Source: Dysidea avara
Taxonomy: Eukaryota > Porifera > Demospongiae > Dictyoceratida > Dysideidae
Length of the DNA: 64,000 nucleotides
Reading direction: 5' to 3'
Assembly: GCF_963678975.1 (NCBI RefSeq)
Contig: NC_089280.1
Span: 15,141,280 to 15,205,279, forward strand
The notes beneath the pieces were generated by a model, which ran no database searches, was not told the DNA's origin, and worked only from the letters and a program-made list of their open reading frames with translations. The position numbers and the translations under genes were made by a program. Below are positions 34,969-47,237 of this stretch, one piece after another (positions within the stretch are counted from its first letter, which is position 1; every line of letters begins with the position of its first letter).

Positions 34969-35671
34969 TTAGTCTGATTTTGTACAAGTATATTCCTTGA
35001 AATTCTGAGCAGTTAGTGTTGCCCGTATCTTTTCATCCCTCGGCAGCCACCTATGAAAGAAATCTTGGTTGACATAGGTAGACTCCCAGTTCTTAGTAGC
35101 CTCAGTCTGTTTGGTTAACAGCCATGTGGTAAGGATGACTGGATTGTTGTTATCAAGTTGCCTCTGACCAGACCAAGTACAAGTAGAATAAGAATTTCCT
35201 TTTTCCAAGTTGTTATATGTAACAGCCCAGCCTATAGTTCCACCACTCTCTGAACCGTTTTTGTCATATGTGCCTATAAAGAAGTAACATATATATTGTG
35301 GTAGGGTTTCAAAGTGGGAGCACAATCCTATATATATCATGTGAACTGCCAACTACCACAATTTTATGTTCAGTTAATTGTAATCAAAACAACACAAATT
35401 TCAATGCTTACCTCTTAATGTATACCAACACTTAGCATCTCCCACATTTGAATTGTATCTGCCTTCTAACACACCCTCATCACTACTATCATAAATTTCC
35501 ATTACAGAACCTAGTTCATTATACCAATGTCCTACCAGGGAATTTGGTGTGCTTGCTGTATGGCAAAAACAATACAAGTTTAGTAAATATATAGATTTGA
35601 TCACAATTTTTTTATATACTGTACAGTATTATTTAACTCTTAACTTAAGACTTACTCTTCTTGTCAGCCAT
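34969..35671 (-). CDS. Streptavidin-like (avidin family) biotin-binding protein
   Basis: Three exons, 35671-35656, 35555-35412 and 35273-34969, phases 1 and 1, give 154 residues. The fold signature is clear: HWYNELGSVMEI, EGRYNSNVGDAKCWY, GTYDKNG, GTIGWAVTY, TCTWSGQ, TTWLLT and NWESTYVNQDF. It follows streptavidin more closely than chicken avidin. Biotin contacts expected from streptavidin are kept as Asn18, Ser22, Tyr39, Ser41, Ser83, Trp87, Trp104, Trp116 and Asp124. Two differ: Tyr73 replaces Trp79, and Cys85 replaces Thr90. No signal peptide is encoded (MADKKTSTPNSL), so the product should be intracellular unless another 5' exon exists. The first coding exon is only 16 nt. A 25-residue charged tail follows the barrel. 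A decayed partial copy lies 5.5 kb downstream on the plus axis. Confidence 0.88.
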
Positions 35672-36047
35672 TTGCAATTACAATTCCTGGTTCTTATTAA
35701 TGACCGCATTCCTGAAAGACAGATGGGTTTCCATATTAGTATTTCCTAGAATTCTCTCAGCAATAAATCTGTGGTCAAGAAATTATATGGTTGCAGGGCC
35801 ATATATGTGCCTAGTATATACCCAGGAGGTAAACCAGCTATACCATCAAAATCATAATATGAGTGCAGGGTGTTGATACACAATAATACATGCTTTGACA
35901 ACTATTTTATACTGTAGCTATGGAACCTTCCTCAGAGATGTATATAGCCAGGATTTTTAAAACAGGATTTCCAGTAGCATATACAGCTGGGTCTGTGCAT
36001 GTCCATTGTTTGTGGTCATCAGTATCAATGCTTTTATTAAAGATACA

Positions 36048-36480
36048 CTGGCAGGAAACATTCTTCTGTCAGTATCCATCTTATTTATTTAGCAGAAGTG
36101 CTACAGTAAGGAGGTATAAAGTCTAGTTAGACCATCAGGGCTTGGTAAATGCTGGCAGGAAAACATTCTTCTGTCAGTATCCATCCTGTTTATTTAGCAG
36201 AAGCGCTACAGGAAGAGGCAAAACACATTGAACTAGTAATGATGTTTCTCATGATGTACCTATCTATAGAGTAAAGAGGTATAAAGTCTAGTTAGATCAT
36301 CAGGGCTTGGTAAATGCTGGCAGGAAAACATTCTTCTGACAGTATCCATCCTGTTTATTTAGCAGAAACACTACAGGACGAGGCAAAATACATTGAACTA
36401 ATAATGATGATTCTCATGATGTGCCATCTATAGAGTAAAGAGGTTTAAAGTCTAGTTAGACCTTCAGGGCTTGGTAAATG
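36048..36480 (+). repeat. Tandem repeat of about 165 bp, near three copies
   Basis: TGGCAGGAAACATTCTTCTG-type units begin at 36049, 36153 and 36318. The last two are full (about 165 bp apart); the first lacks an internal part. All include TATTTAGCAGAA and GTCTAGTTAGA. Confidence 0.85.
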
Positions 36481-37582
36481 CTCTTACAGTTTTGGAGAAC
36501 AGTTCAGTGGATGCCGGCACACTTGTTACACTACTGACTGATAATTTCAAGCAAATCTAATATGATGGGATACCATGAGATTGGACACCAGTATGATGTG
36601 TGGCATGTCATTTGCAAAAGATACATATCATCTTAATTTGCTATAGAAGTACTCTTTCAGGAATCAAGAAAGAACTTCTGAAACTATCCCAGACACTACT
36701 GTATTTTCATGCAAAAACTTTTTGTGTAAATATTTTTGTATGGTTTATGTAAATGACTGCTCTATTAGAGTAGTTCAATCTTTTATAAAAAAATTTTGTG
36801 CAAGAAATTTTCATACAAATTTTGCATGCAAAAAGTTATTTTATGATGAAAAAAAAAGCTAATTACGATACTTAATTGCTCACTAATAGGAGAATGGTAT
36901 TTTAGCCTTGCCAAAATTATGCAAAAATTAATAATGAAATTGTGCCCCCTTACTGTGATCTACATCACAATTGCATTGATATTATGCACATGTATCCACT
37001 GTGGCTGAGTATGTATACTGAAAACGGTTTATATAATTTAAAGTTGTGGCCCCTTGTGCTGTTATATGTTGCTGGATGGACAAGGGTGGATGCGTCTATG
37101 TCAAACTGATTGCAATTGTGTAAAAGTTAGTAGGTAAAAATCATGTCACCTCTGTATTGCAAGGATGGTAAATTTAGAGATGTTAGCATAAAAAGGAAAC
37201 AAACTAGTGTAAAAATCATTTTTAAAAATTAAAACATGGAAGGAATACAGATCGCTGGAAAAAGTAAGGAAACGAGAGTTTAACAAGCCAGCATGTTAAG
37301 GATCTCTATTTGGACTCAAATAAACATTTACACAGAAGCATTCTCAGTACTTATCTACCCCTGATTTAAGAAGAACTATTGTTTTTTCCTTAGTTCCTAC
37401 CATATCCATTGAGTGATATTTATCCTTCTGGTACAAATGTTCTTGTAACACTTGACTTTGAACTCGGTTCGGTCAAGAAAGTAATGTTAGGCACAAGTGA
37501 CCAGTGATGGTTTTTGGATACCCGATGATGAAGTAAGGGTACTGACTGCAGAAATTAGCATTAACCAATAACTGCTTACTTG

Positions 37583-37622
<40 letters not shown>

Positions 37623-38853
37623 AATGTGCATGAAGTGTGATTGTAAGATGCTCAAAGAAATTATCTTACAGTGTACATATTTTTTACTACTATATATGTA
37701 GCTCATCACAACAATCCATTGAACGGGTAAGTAGTCAGTTTGTCAAAATTGTCTCTAGTGTGCAACTTTGTACAATGGTCTATCACTGTAGATGGTTATG
37801 CATATAATTAATTCTCAAAAGCTCACATATAACTGATACTTTGCAAGAAATTGAATAAATTAATTATGTCCAACCTTCTTTTGTTGTGAGGACATTGTGT
37901 CCGTCCAAATTTTATTGAAAAGCCAGACATGTAGGCTATTATGCATATATATCCAGTGATCAAGAATACGCTCAATACATTATGTTTCATGCAAGCTTTT
38001 TTGCAGAATGAACTTTTTACTTACTGTACATAATTATAGTGTTTATTATTTCAGTGTTAAAAATCATTAAATCAATTAAGTGTAGATATATACATACCTT
38101 GAAAGTTACTTGTTATTTATGCAGAGTTTGTGTACCAAGGGGTAGGCAATATGATATAAATCATTATTGTGCATGGAATTTGAAAGATGGTTCAACATTT
38201 TTCCCTTTAATATCTTTCACTCTTCCTTCATAAAATTCCATAAGTGTTATTGTAATTCTGTTAGCTACCATCTACGCAAGGAAATTTTGATGTAAGAAAA
38301 ATTTGATGAATTTGACTTAGCTAAATAAATTTGTCAAATACCCATAAGCATCTTAATTAAAAGTACATGTTTTATCTACAATTTCTTGACTTTCATCAAC
38401 TTGTCAAATCTGAAGTGTGAATTCATCATTTTTTTGTTATGTTAAAACTTGCTTGCGTGTGGTATTTCAACTTTTAAATTTTTCAGAATGTCAGGTCGTA
38501 TTCATCTTTTGTATATGTAATAAGATGGATGGCTGTGGTATTCGGGATTAATAGTTCTCATGGGAAATCGCTGCATGTTTTCCCACTGTGGTCCAAGTTT
38601 AACTTTAGGTAAGGAGATGCAGTGTGAGCTTTGATTTCTTCAGCTATTCAATAAAGACATGTACAGTCTTCCGCACTAACTTTAACATTATGTGACAACA
38701 ATGTAATATCCAATCTCAAAATGAACCATCTATAAACCCTATAAAATTCCCCCATTAGCTAAGCCAGTTAGAGACCAGATCTTCGTATTTTGAAAAACCC
38801 CAGTTCACTTGGGGTTTTTGAAAAAAAAAAAAGATCTTCATACCCTATCAGTG

Positions 38854-38898
38854 CACACACACACAAACACCGCACACACACACACATACACACACACG

Positions 38899-38930
<32 letters not shown>

Positions 38931-38944
38931 AACACACACACACG

Positions 38945-38994
<50 letters not shown>

Positions 38995-39003
38995 CACACA
39001 CAT
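38854..39003. repeat. CA microsatellite
   Basis: About 150 bp of CA with scattered A and G changes. Long Thr/His and Cys/Val frames here are artefacts. Confidence 0.95.
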
Positions 39004-39658
39004 GTATGTAAAAAGATTTGCTAAGAGTTGAGATAATCAGATTTGTAATAAGAAAACAGTCAAATTTCATTTGTTGCACACACTGTAATAAAGCCATCTA
39101 AAAGTATTCTTCCATGGATAATACTTAGCTTACTATTTCCTGGCTGAAATTTTGTTTATTTTATTATAATACTGGACATTGAGTGAAATATTGACTTCAG
39201 TGTTGTCCAGGGTACAAAATCAAAAACAAAGCGCTATTTTCTGGAATGCACTAAACGCAATGTTAACCCTTTGCACTAAACCAACAAAAATCCTATGTAA
39301 ACTTTCATTGGTGCATGGTCATAAAAATGTGCATCTTCAAAGGATATTCATCATGAAAATGGATGAAAACTTGATGAAAATGCTTTGAATGAAAGCCATG
39401 CAATAGAAAGTCAAAGAAAACATATGTGAAAATACTTTTCACTGCATTTTCATGACCACCAATGAAAGCAAACCTTCACTTTTTACGGGGTCTTTCATAG
39501 GTTTAACTCCAGTAGCGTAAGTGATGCCATGGATCACATACTATCTTTACATGCAAAGCAGATCATTCTGTTACAGTTTTACACCTTATCCACTGTTAGT
39601 GCATGTGTACTCATTACTGTGTATACCACATGTTTTAATGTCATTTGTACTGTAGAAA

Positions 39659-40795
39659 AGCCACCTACACTCAGTACTTCAGAGACTGCAGTATTACAAC
39701 AGACTATCCAAGATCTCCGTAAGCTACTTATCCAAAGAGATACACAAATTGAAAAGCTTGTACGTAGGTTATCATGCAGTTACACCATGCATGCACTTTG
39801 ATATTATATTATATTCTTGGTTACCGTTATGATGTGCTCAGTACTTTGAGGTAGTAAGAGCAACTGTGGCATTCAATAGTACTACGTATATAGACTGCAG
39901 ATACTTGAAACTAATTGTCAAAGCTAATCTTCCAACATGGTTATCTTTCTGGATTTTTTTTGGTGTCTTTACTGATGTAGGGTCGTCTATAACCCATTAG
40001 ACATCAGAGTGAGAGGTGCTGAAGCAGGATGGCCTGCTACAGATGCAGTGTTTATCATTGCTATTATTATGTGTGTATGCTCTCTTTAGATTTAATATAA
40101 AAATCTCATATAGCTAATTACAATATTTTTGTGACAGTCCATTAGTGCACAGATGCATCATGGATCCCATTTATACACAGATAATGTGATACAATATGCA
40201 TGACAAGTGCTTTTGTCCCATAGAAATTAGAATTGGAAACTGCTGAAGAGAAGGCAACACATCTTGAGGCAAGAAAAGTTGAAGACGTTACCACATTGGT
40301 AAGAATCTTTCACATGCAGGGAGAAATGATGTGCAAGACTTACAAGTTTGCACTTGCACAGAAAATGTTCCTTTTCTTGCGAGATTCTTGCAAGTCACTT
40401 GCAGTATTGCAGGAATCTTGAATTGCATTTCTCCCTGGGTTTCTAGTACTTGCTGACAGTCCAGACATGATGGTGCATGTATAACATTTCCATTTTGTGT
40501 AGAAAGAAAACTTGATGAATTATATTAGTGGTTACATTTGGTAAGCAAGAAAATCTGATGACTGTTCTACTACTGACTTACACAGATGCAATTTAACCCC
40601 AGAGATACGTACCATGACATTGTCAGCAGTAATTTATAAACCATGGCAACCATTTTTTTTGCATTTAACAGCTAATTATGGGGTCTGTTAATCACATGCA
40701 GACTTACCTTGTTAATCACCCATGTTTCGAAGCAACTAAGGAACTATCCCTGTTAAAGGAAGGCATTGAGAAGGACTTAGAACTGCAAAACTGAG
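39659..40795 (+). CDS. C-terminal exons of a coiled-coil protein, unidentified
   Basis: Three or four exon-like blocks with splice-like edges: 39659-about 39761 (QQTIQDLRKLLIQRDTQIEKL), 40224-40297 (KLELETAEEKATHLEARKVE), 40586-about 40626 (MQFNPRDTYHD) and 40702-40795 (NHPCFEATKELSLLKEGIEK, then a stop). The product is a charged heptad-type coil. The LLxQRDxxIxxL stretch recalls the tails of KIF6/KIF9 kinesins, but no motor domain is seen upstream, so this is weak. The gene start was not found. It could be a pseudogene fragment. Confidence 0.35.
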
Positions 40796-41039
40796 ATATT
40801 AGAAGAGTCAAATTTAATTAGAGCTAGTCACTCTACTCTTGTGCCTCATGCACTTATGTACAAAAAAATTCTCACTAAATTTTCTGGTAAAAAGTCTACA
40901 ACTCTTGGTCCCAAAGTGTTCCATTGCGATAATTTGGGAGATAGAGATGTGTGTTACATTAGGTGAACTGCTTTCATACAAATGAGTTATGATTTGTTTA
41001 ATCATACCTGCATGCATGTAGCATATCTTTTGATATTGA

Positions 41040-41112
41040 CAATACTTAGCATCTCACACACGTTCGAGTTATATACTTTCCATCACATATCCTCACACAC
41101 ATTATAACTCAA

Positions 41113-41155
<43 letters not shown>

Positions 41156-41165
41156 TGCACGCACG

Positions 41166-41214
<49 letters not shown>

Positions 41215-41420
41215 GCGCGCGCACACACACCCTCATGCACACTATATAATCACAGTACCCATGCATTTTACCAATATCCATACAGGGAATTAGTAAAGCA
41301 ATACAAGTTTAGCATACCATAGAGCTACTTTTCTTGTCAGCTAGCTACTGATTTGCAACTATATATACAATTCCGGTTTCTTGATCCATCACCACTTTCC
41401 TACAAGATGAATTATGAATA
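41040..41420 (-). pseudogene. Decayed partial copy of the streptavidin-like gene
   Basis: Same order as 35430-35700 of the intact gene: ACTTAGCATCTC (exon 2), then TACCAATATCC and AGGGAATT, then AGCAATACAAGTTTAG (intron 1), then TTCTTGTCAGC (exon 1), then GATTTGCAACTA and CAATTCC upstream. The exon 2 frame is broken and a CA/CG microsatellite has expanded inside it. No exon 3 match was found nearby. Confidence 0.7.
41116..41231. repeat. CA/GCAC/CG microsatellite
   Basis: CA repeat broken by a GCAC run and a CG run that could form alternating purine-pyrimidine DNA. Lies inside the decayed avidin-like copy. Confidence 0.95.
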
Positions 41421-42444
41421 CTCAAATTTCTTGAACCAGCCTGTTGTTATGAGTTGAGAAATTCAATAAGTTGGTATAATCATGATGGATTTTGATGTTC
41501 TCCCAAACTATAAGATTTTTAATATCAATGGCCAAACTGACCATCATAGTTGAGTAGCCAATTATAGGCATTTGCAAATACAATGGCTGAATGTTAGATC
41601 TGTCACATTGTGCATGTGGTAATCTAATGAGTCAACATCAACTGTTTGTGTGTACTGTGTACACAACAAGCTTTTGTGCAGTCTTCTTGTCAGCCATAAT
41701 CGGATGGCTGCAGGTTCGAGGCTGCCCAGGTCCAGTCATGGATTTTTTCTTCTTTCTCCTACTTTTCAAACATACTTAGTGCAGTTAATATAAACATCTT
41801 AGGCCTTTATAAGGCCTTCTGGTATACAGGCTGTGCCTTTACCAGATACTTTAATCATAATCATAATATGCTAGTGGTTATTATAACCCCCTGATCAAAT
41901 ATGTAAATTCCTTTGATCTCCCCATGCAAAGTGCTACATGTCATGTAGCTATATGCCTTCAAATAAAAACAGCTAATTTAAATGCTTTGGTAGGACTTCA
42001 CCTATGCTTTTACAAGAACACCAGTACCACATGTCTGATCAATCTTAGCACAAGTTTCAGTACCATGAGTCTATTGCATGCACCACAACTTGTCATTTAA
42101 AGATGTCCAGGAAGGTTCTCAGTAATGTGTAAATATTTCCTATATTTCTATCTGTTCAGTGGTATGGCCAAAAAATGGGCATTACACCGGCCATTTTAAT
42201 GGGCCTTGAAATTCATCAGTGATATGTAATAATTTTCATGGGTATTTAGCTAGTAATGTGTAGTTATAGAAGACTTTAATCGGGGCCAGCATATCCCTCA
42301 GTTACTGCTGACCATAGATTATAGACACCGGTCTATGCGCTCAGACACAGCTATTCAGAGGCGCGCCGCTATTTCGTGCGGTTGGTCACAGAACTATGGT
42401 ATAGGTCAGAGTTCAGTGCTTCCGCAGTTCCGTCTCAACTTGAG

Positions 42445-45400
42445 ATGAAGATGCTGTTTGTGTTAATTCTCTTCATTTTGTGCGCAAGTGCTGTGATTGC
42501 ACAGAATGAACCAGAAAGAGACAAAGCCAACACTTCGCTGCGGGAGTATTTACAGATAGCGAAAGCGGATGGAATAATATCAAAGCAACAATTAGTGAAG
42601 CTACAAGATTTAGCCGTCAGTTTAGGTTTACCTTTGGACGATGTGGCACCAAGAGAGCCTCCTAAAGATATTTCTGCTGCTAAACCTGGGGTGTTTATGA
42701 AACTCTACAATCGTCTGACTTTGTTGAATGTTCTCTATTTTGGTGGTGGGTTATTGGTGATGGGAGCTGCAACCTTGTTCATGACATTGGCATGGGAGAA
42801 ACTATCTGGAATTACCTTGTTTTTAATAATAGGCATCATGTCAGCTAGTGCTGGTGGTACTGGTGTTTTGCTGTGGAATAATGAAGAGTATGAAATGGCT
42901 GGAGGACTGTGAGTTTGACATAAGTGGTTTAAATTGTTTATGAAAAGTGTTTTTTGACATTCTAGGTTGTGCTGTATCAGTGTTTCACTAGTTCCGTTTG
43001 CAGTTTATAGTTTTGAGAGAGGACTTGGCTGGTGGCCAAAAGGAAAAGACCCAGGGGTGTTTCAAGACTTCAGAGTATACGTTCGGGCTGGCTGGGTATT
43101 AATGGAAGTTGCTACAGTTATTGTTGGATTAGCGTATATTAAATTTGTTCGATTTCCATTTATACTTGCTCCTGTATCATTCAGTTTGTGGTTTCTGTCA
43201 ATGGATTTAACTCCCTTACTTCCACAATATATCTCAAATTTGTACCAAACTAGACGCTGGGTTTCTTTGTTGTTTGGATTGGCTACGATCATTGCAGGGT
43301 TTGTAACAGAACTTACTCTGGGAAGCCACCCGGACTTTGGTTTCTGGTTGTATATATTTGGGATAATTCCATTCTGGTTTCCACTAATGCTTGAATTTCC
43401 AAATGAAGAGATACTCCATTCAGTTCAACTGATAGTAAATGCTTGCTTGGTTATAGTAGGAGGTGAACTTGATAGAATGACCTTTCAGTGGTTTGGAGTG
43501 ATTGGAATGTGCTTATCCACAGCTGGGGTATTTTATACCAAAAGTGCACAGTCAACATCTTTGTGGATGCTAAAGGCTGTACTGGCTTGTGTCCTGTTAT
43601 CACAGTCACTGAAGACTGCTACTTGGTTACAAGTTATCGGTGCTATAGTTGGTGTTGTAGCTTTCAACATCAATGCTGCAAAATTTTACCAGCGTGGAGA
43701 AATATATTTTCTAATTCAACTATTCACAAATCTTGGGTATCTAATTAGCTTGGCTAAACTACTCAGCCCCAATTTTGTGGAAGTGTGGTTTGTATCGTTT
43801 GACTTGAGAAACTTATTTGCCCTCGTTTGTTCTGCTGGTGTAGCCTGTTTCCATCTACACATACCACTTTCAGATAACCCTTACTTCTTTTGCTACCGAT
43901 TCATAATCAGCGTGTTCCTTTCCCTGTTCCTCCTGTTACTGCAAGAAGGACTGTTTGTCATGGCTGGATTAGCTGGCATCCCTGTCATTTTATGTTATGT
44001 ACCACAGAAATACTTGTACAACATAAATCATTCGCTCCCACTTCTTTTACTGTTGACGGCAGCTTCAGTATTTGGCATTGCCTTTAGTTCCATGCTTCAC
44101 TCACAGCTAATTTACTATTGTTGTTGCATAATATGTGTGTGGTTGCTGCACTGGTTATATTCTAAATCACGAAATGTTGGTGTCCTAGTGGTCATGATTC
44201 TGGTACTAATATCTATTCCACTACAGTCAAAATCTTTACTCACAATTTGTGTGTTGTACTTTTTCTTCTACCTTACTTGGTTGGCTTATAGAGTGTTCAA
44301 ACATTCACTAATGTTTCCAGTTGTTCTTGTAGCAATGGGACTAGGGGTAATATTTCTAGCTGTGCAGTATCAGCAATATGAAATGTCTATTAACAACCTT
44401 TTCAATCAGCTAACACCAGATATTGTCCATCATGTTCTGAGTGATTATACACATTGGGAATTTGTTCATAAGTACAAAATATCACCTCAACTGTCCAGTT
44501 CTACTGTCACTGTTGTTTTTAACTATGTGTTTTGGTCATCAGCTGCAGTGAGTGGCTTCATTGCACTTTCTGGTCCAGTGTTAATAGGTCTCACCTTAGT
44601 TGTTATTGTATTGTTGATGATGTTATATATAGTAACAAATATACTGGAGGCGTTTGATAAACAATCAGTTGGAAAAGTGAAGGTATTTATGTAACATTGT
44701 CTAATAGTCATGTATATTCACACACATTGATGCCATTTTTATGGACTTCTCATGTTTATACTAGGACTAAATTTGGTTGTATGAATCTCATTGTGAATTC
44801 ATTCTACCATTATAGTATGTTCACGTTGAGCTGAACCCTCAAAAACATTTAATAACTCATGGATGCAATTACACACAATCTTGAAATTTGGCTCATTTGT
44901 AGTACTGCTTGACCCGCTAAAAATATTTCAAAATCTTGTTCAAATGTTAGACATAGTATTTACGGTCAATCAAAATTTTCACAATACATTTCCTATGGGA
45001 AGCCATATAAGTACAGTGTCCAATACAGCCCTTTCCCGAACTTGTAATGGAGCCAAACCGTACATGTCTGTTGTTGACACCTTTGCTGTTACCAATAATC
45101 ATCTGGTTGGCTGAAATGTTAACTCTGTTGAGAAAAAATCCACTTTTAATTTTTAGCCGTTTTTCAGGATTCAGCTCAACGTGAACATACTATAGACAAT
45201 ACATATATAGATATCGTATTGTGCATCAGTTGCTTTCACTATCAAAAGGTATCTGAATAGAACTGTTTCATTTGTAGTGTGAGGTTACTTTTAGAATTAC
45301 ATAAACTTTTCATCTAGGTTAATTCTTTCACAATCAAAGGTGGTGGAAAAGAGTTTGAAGACCACGGTTTAATAATTTCTGTTGTTGGAACTAAGCCTGA

Positions 45401-47092
45401 AGAAATGCAAAAGCCATCTTATCTACAAATGGATGTTGGAGGTGGTTCATTCTGGGAGAAAGTTGAGAGAAATTTTGGATCATTCCCAGTTTCCCTAGCC
45501 AGGTAAGGGTTGAGTAATGAATGATTCATGTACATCCTTGTAAATCAGAGGCCTCAGATCATTATTTTGTGTCTGTCCCTGGGTATTTTATTGCCTCTTT
45601 GTAATATTATGTGTTTTCATAGTTGTGTAGCTTTCCAGTGGTTGATCAAGCTACATGTACCAAATTTTCAAACTATCCTTACCTTCCAGCATATCCACTG
45701 CAAAAGTAGCGAACAGCCTAGTTTCCTGCCATTTTAGATAGCTTTTTCATGGGGTTAAATGTATAAAATGGTGGGGAAATGGTTGGTTTTAAAATAGAAG
45801 TGAGATGGATATCATATTGACCAAGTTGTATACTAGGGCTCAAAACCACCAGTACTGATATCCAACACCACAGCTATACAGCCAGATCCAGTCAACCCCA
45901 TGCCTTAGACTGCTATCTTAGCTACTGGGCCTGGAAAATGCAGCCAGCAAAAGCAGCTGCAGACTATTAATTTCTGGTTGATTTTGGCATTGAAAATTCA
46001 TCAAATGAAACCTGCTGTCCCAGGTGATAAGGCCAGTTTTCCCTATTTTTGCTATACATGTGCATCAGAGGAGGTTGGACACAATACAAGCGCTTCTGAA
46101 ATTTATTACTGTTAATTGCATATTTCTAATATGTGACGAGGAGTTAGTGATAGAAGAAATGTTTAGCAATATCCACACCACATTACCTTGTGCTTCTTAA
46201 GATGAACAGCAAATTCTTATTGCAAGGCGGGTGTGCGACTTTCTTATTCTCTTTCGATTCTCTGTGAGGCTAAACTAGTGGTGTCCGCTAATCTTTTTCA
46301 ATATCCTGAGAGGTTTTGTTAGCATGCACATTGCTTTCTTCAACAATTATTGTGCTTAAATACACGTACATAAGGCGTCCCTATAGTATTACACATGGAT
46401 TCCACCCAGCAAACGCTACACACGTGATCCCCATAGATTTCAAGAGCGATTTACGCGCCTGGAGTAGTGGGGTTGACCGGCTGAATAGACTAAACTTGAA
46501 GTACTCTCGAATGGTATTTGTGAAAACTTTCGTGAACACTTGGTTAAACTTTCAATACAATATGTATGCGCTCACGTGTGCATGTCCAACCTCCTCTGCA
46601 TCTTAAGAAACAACTTTTAATTATAATGACAATTTAAAAGTACAGCGCTCCCTCGATTATCCAAACAGAAGAGTTGATTGCTCTATTAGAGTATTTTTTT
46701 GTCTAAGATGTATGTTCTATTAGAGTATTTGAACAGGGCCTGAACATTTTGGTTATCTGAACACTAAATCAATTTTAATTGCATAATTTGTTGTAATGTT
46801 TAGGTCAATATTTCTACCTTACAAATTGACTCCAGACTTGGTTGAGTTCACAAGTTTCCAAGAGGGCAGTACTTCATTTAAAGTCACCATCTACCTGGCG
46901 ACTGGTAAGAACAACTCAAGAAGAGTCAGCAAACCTAGAATTGCAAGTGTCTTAAACACTCTACGAGGCACTCATCTGCAGTGTATCCTGAGGTTCTCTA
47001 CAGCTTGGTACAAGCCATACCAACAGCTGTGTACTGTTGATACCAACATTGATGAAATACATGACAAATTTAATGAAAAAAAGAAACACTGA
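42445..47092 (+). CDS. Polytopic membrane protein with N-terminal DUF2157-like region, function unknown
   Basis: Four exons, 42445-42908, 42966-44682, 45318-45502 and 46804-47092, with matching phases, give 884 residues. It begins with a clear signal peptide (MKMLFVLILFILCASAVIAQ). A short helical segment (LREYLQIAKADGIISKQQL) leads to closely spaced hydrophobic helices filling most of residues 105-575. The helical segment plus the LYFGGGLLVMGAATLF membrane start resembles bacterial DUF2157 proteins; this is a weak match by eye. The last 215 residues are soluble (ISVVGTKPEEM, LQMDVGGGSFWEKVE, HLQCILRFSTAWYKPYQQL) and unlike anything I recognise. The third intron carries repeats, including family R2. 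The 3' end is 145 bp from the opposing SPFH-like gene. Confidence 0.8.
44811..45194. mobile_element. MITE with 25-bp terminal inverted repeats
   Basis: 384 bp in an intron. Left end TATAGTATGTTCACGTTGAG and right end CTCAACGTGAACATACTATA are perfect complements over at least 20 bp and continue with few changes. A TA/TATA target is consistent with mariner-like mobilisation. Its right 160 bp recur at 55383-55530. Confidence 0.85.
45630..46045 (+). repeat. Dispersed repeat family R2, copy
   Basis: Matches 24450-25050 in block order; also weakly related to 55830-56060. Confidence 0.5.
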
Positions 47093-47237
47093 GAACAGAT
47101 AAATTCAGTGTGTGCAAAAAAATTTTGTGTGAAATTACACTTTACTATAAAAATAAATTTATGTAAACTTGCAGTTCTGGTATTTCACCCACACACATAC
47201 ATGTACATACTGACACACTGGAGTGTTGAGCAGTGCA

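Larger units (their letters stand above)
35672..39657. other. Gene-poor spacer
   Basis: No convincing exon. Holds a tandem repeat (36048-36480), one CTCTATTAGAG motif (36754) and TG and CA microsatellites (37588-37620 and 38854-39003). Confidence 0.6.

Noticed and set aside
38768-39097. Long Cys/Val and His/Thr open frames on both strands
   Set aside because: They are translations of a CA microsatellite.
41695-41725. GGTTCGAGGC resembling a tRNA or SINE B box
   Set aside because: No A box at the right distance and no cloverleaf.
46316-46606. 96-residue frame in an intron of the membrane-protein gene
   Set aside because: No family match and no splice sites that fit the phases of the flanking exons.
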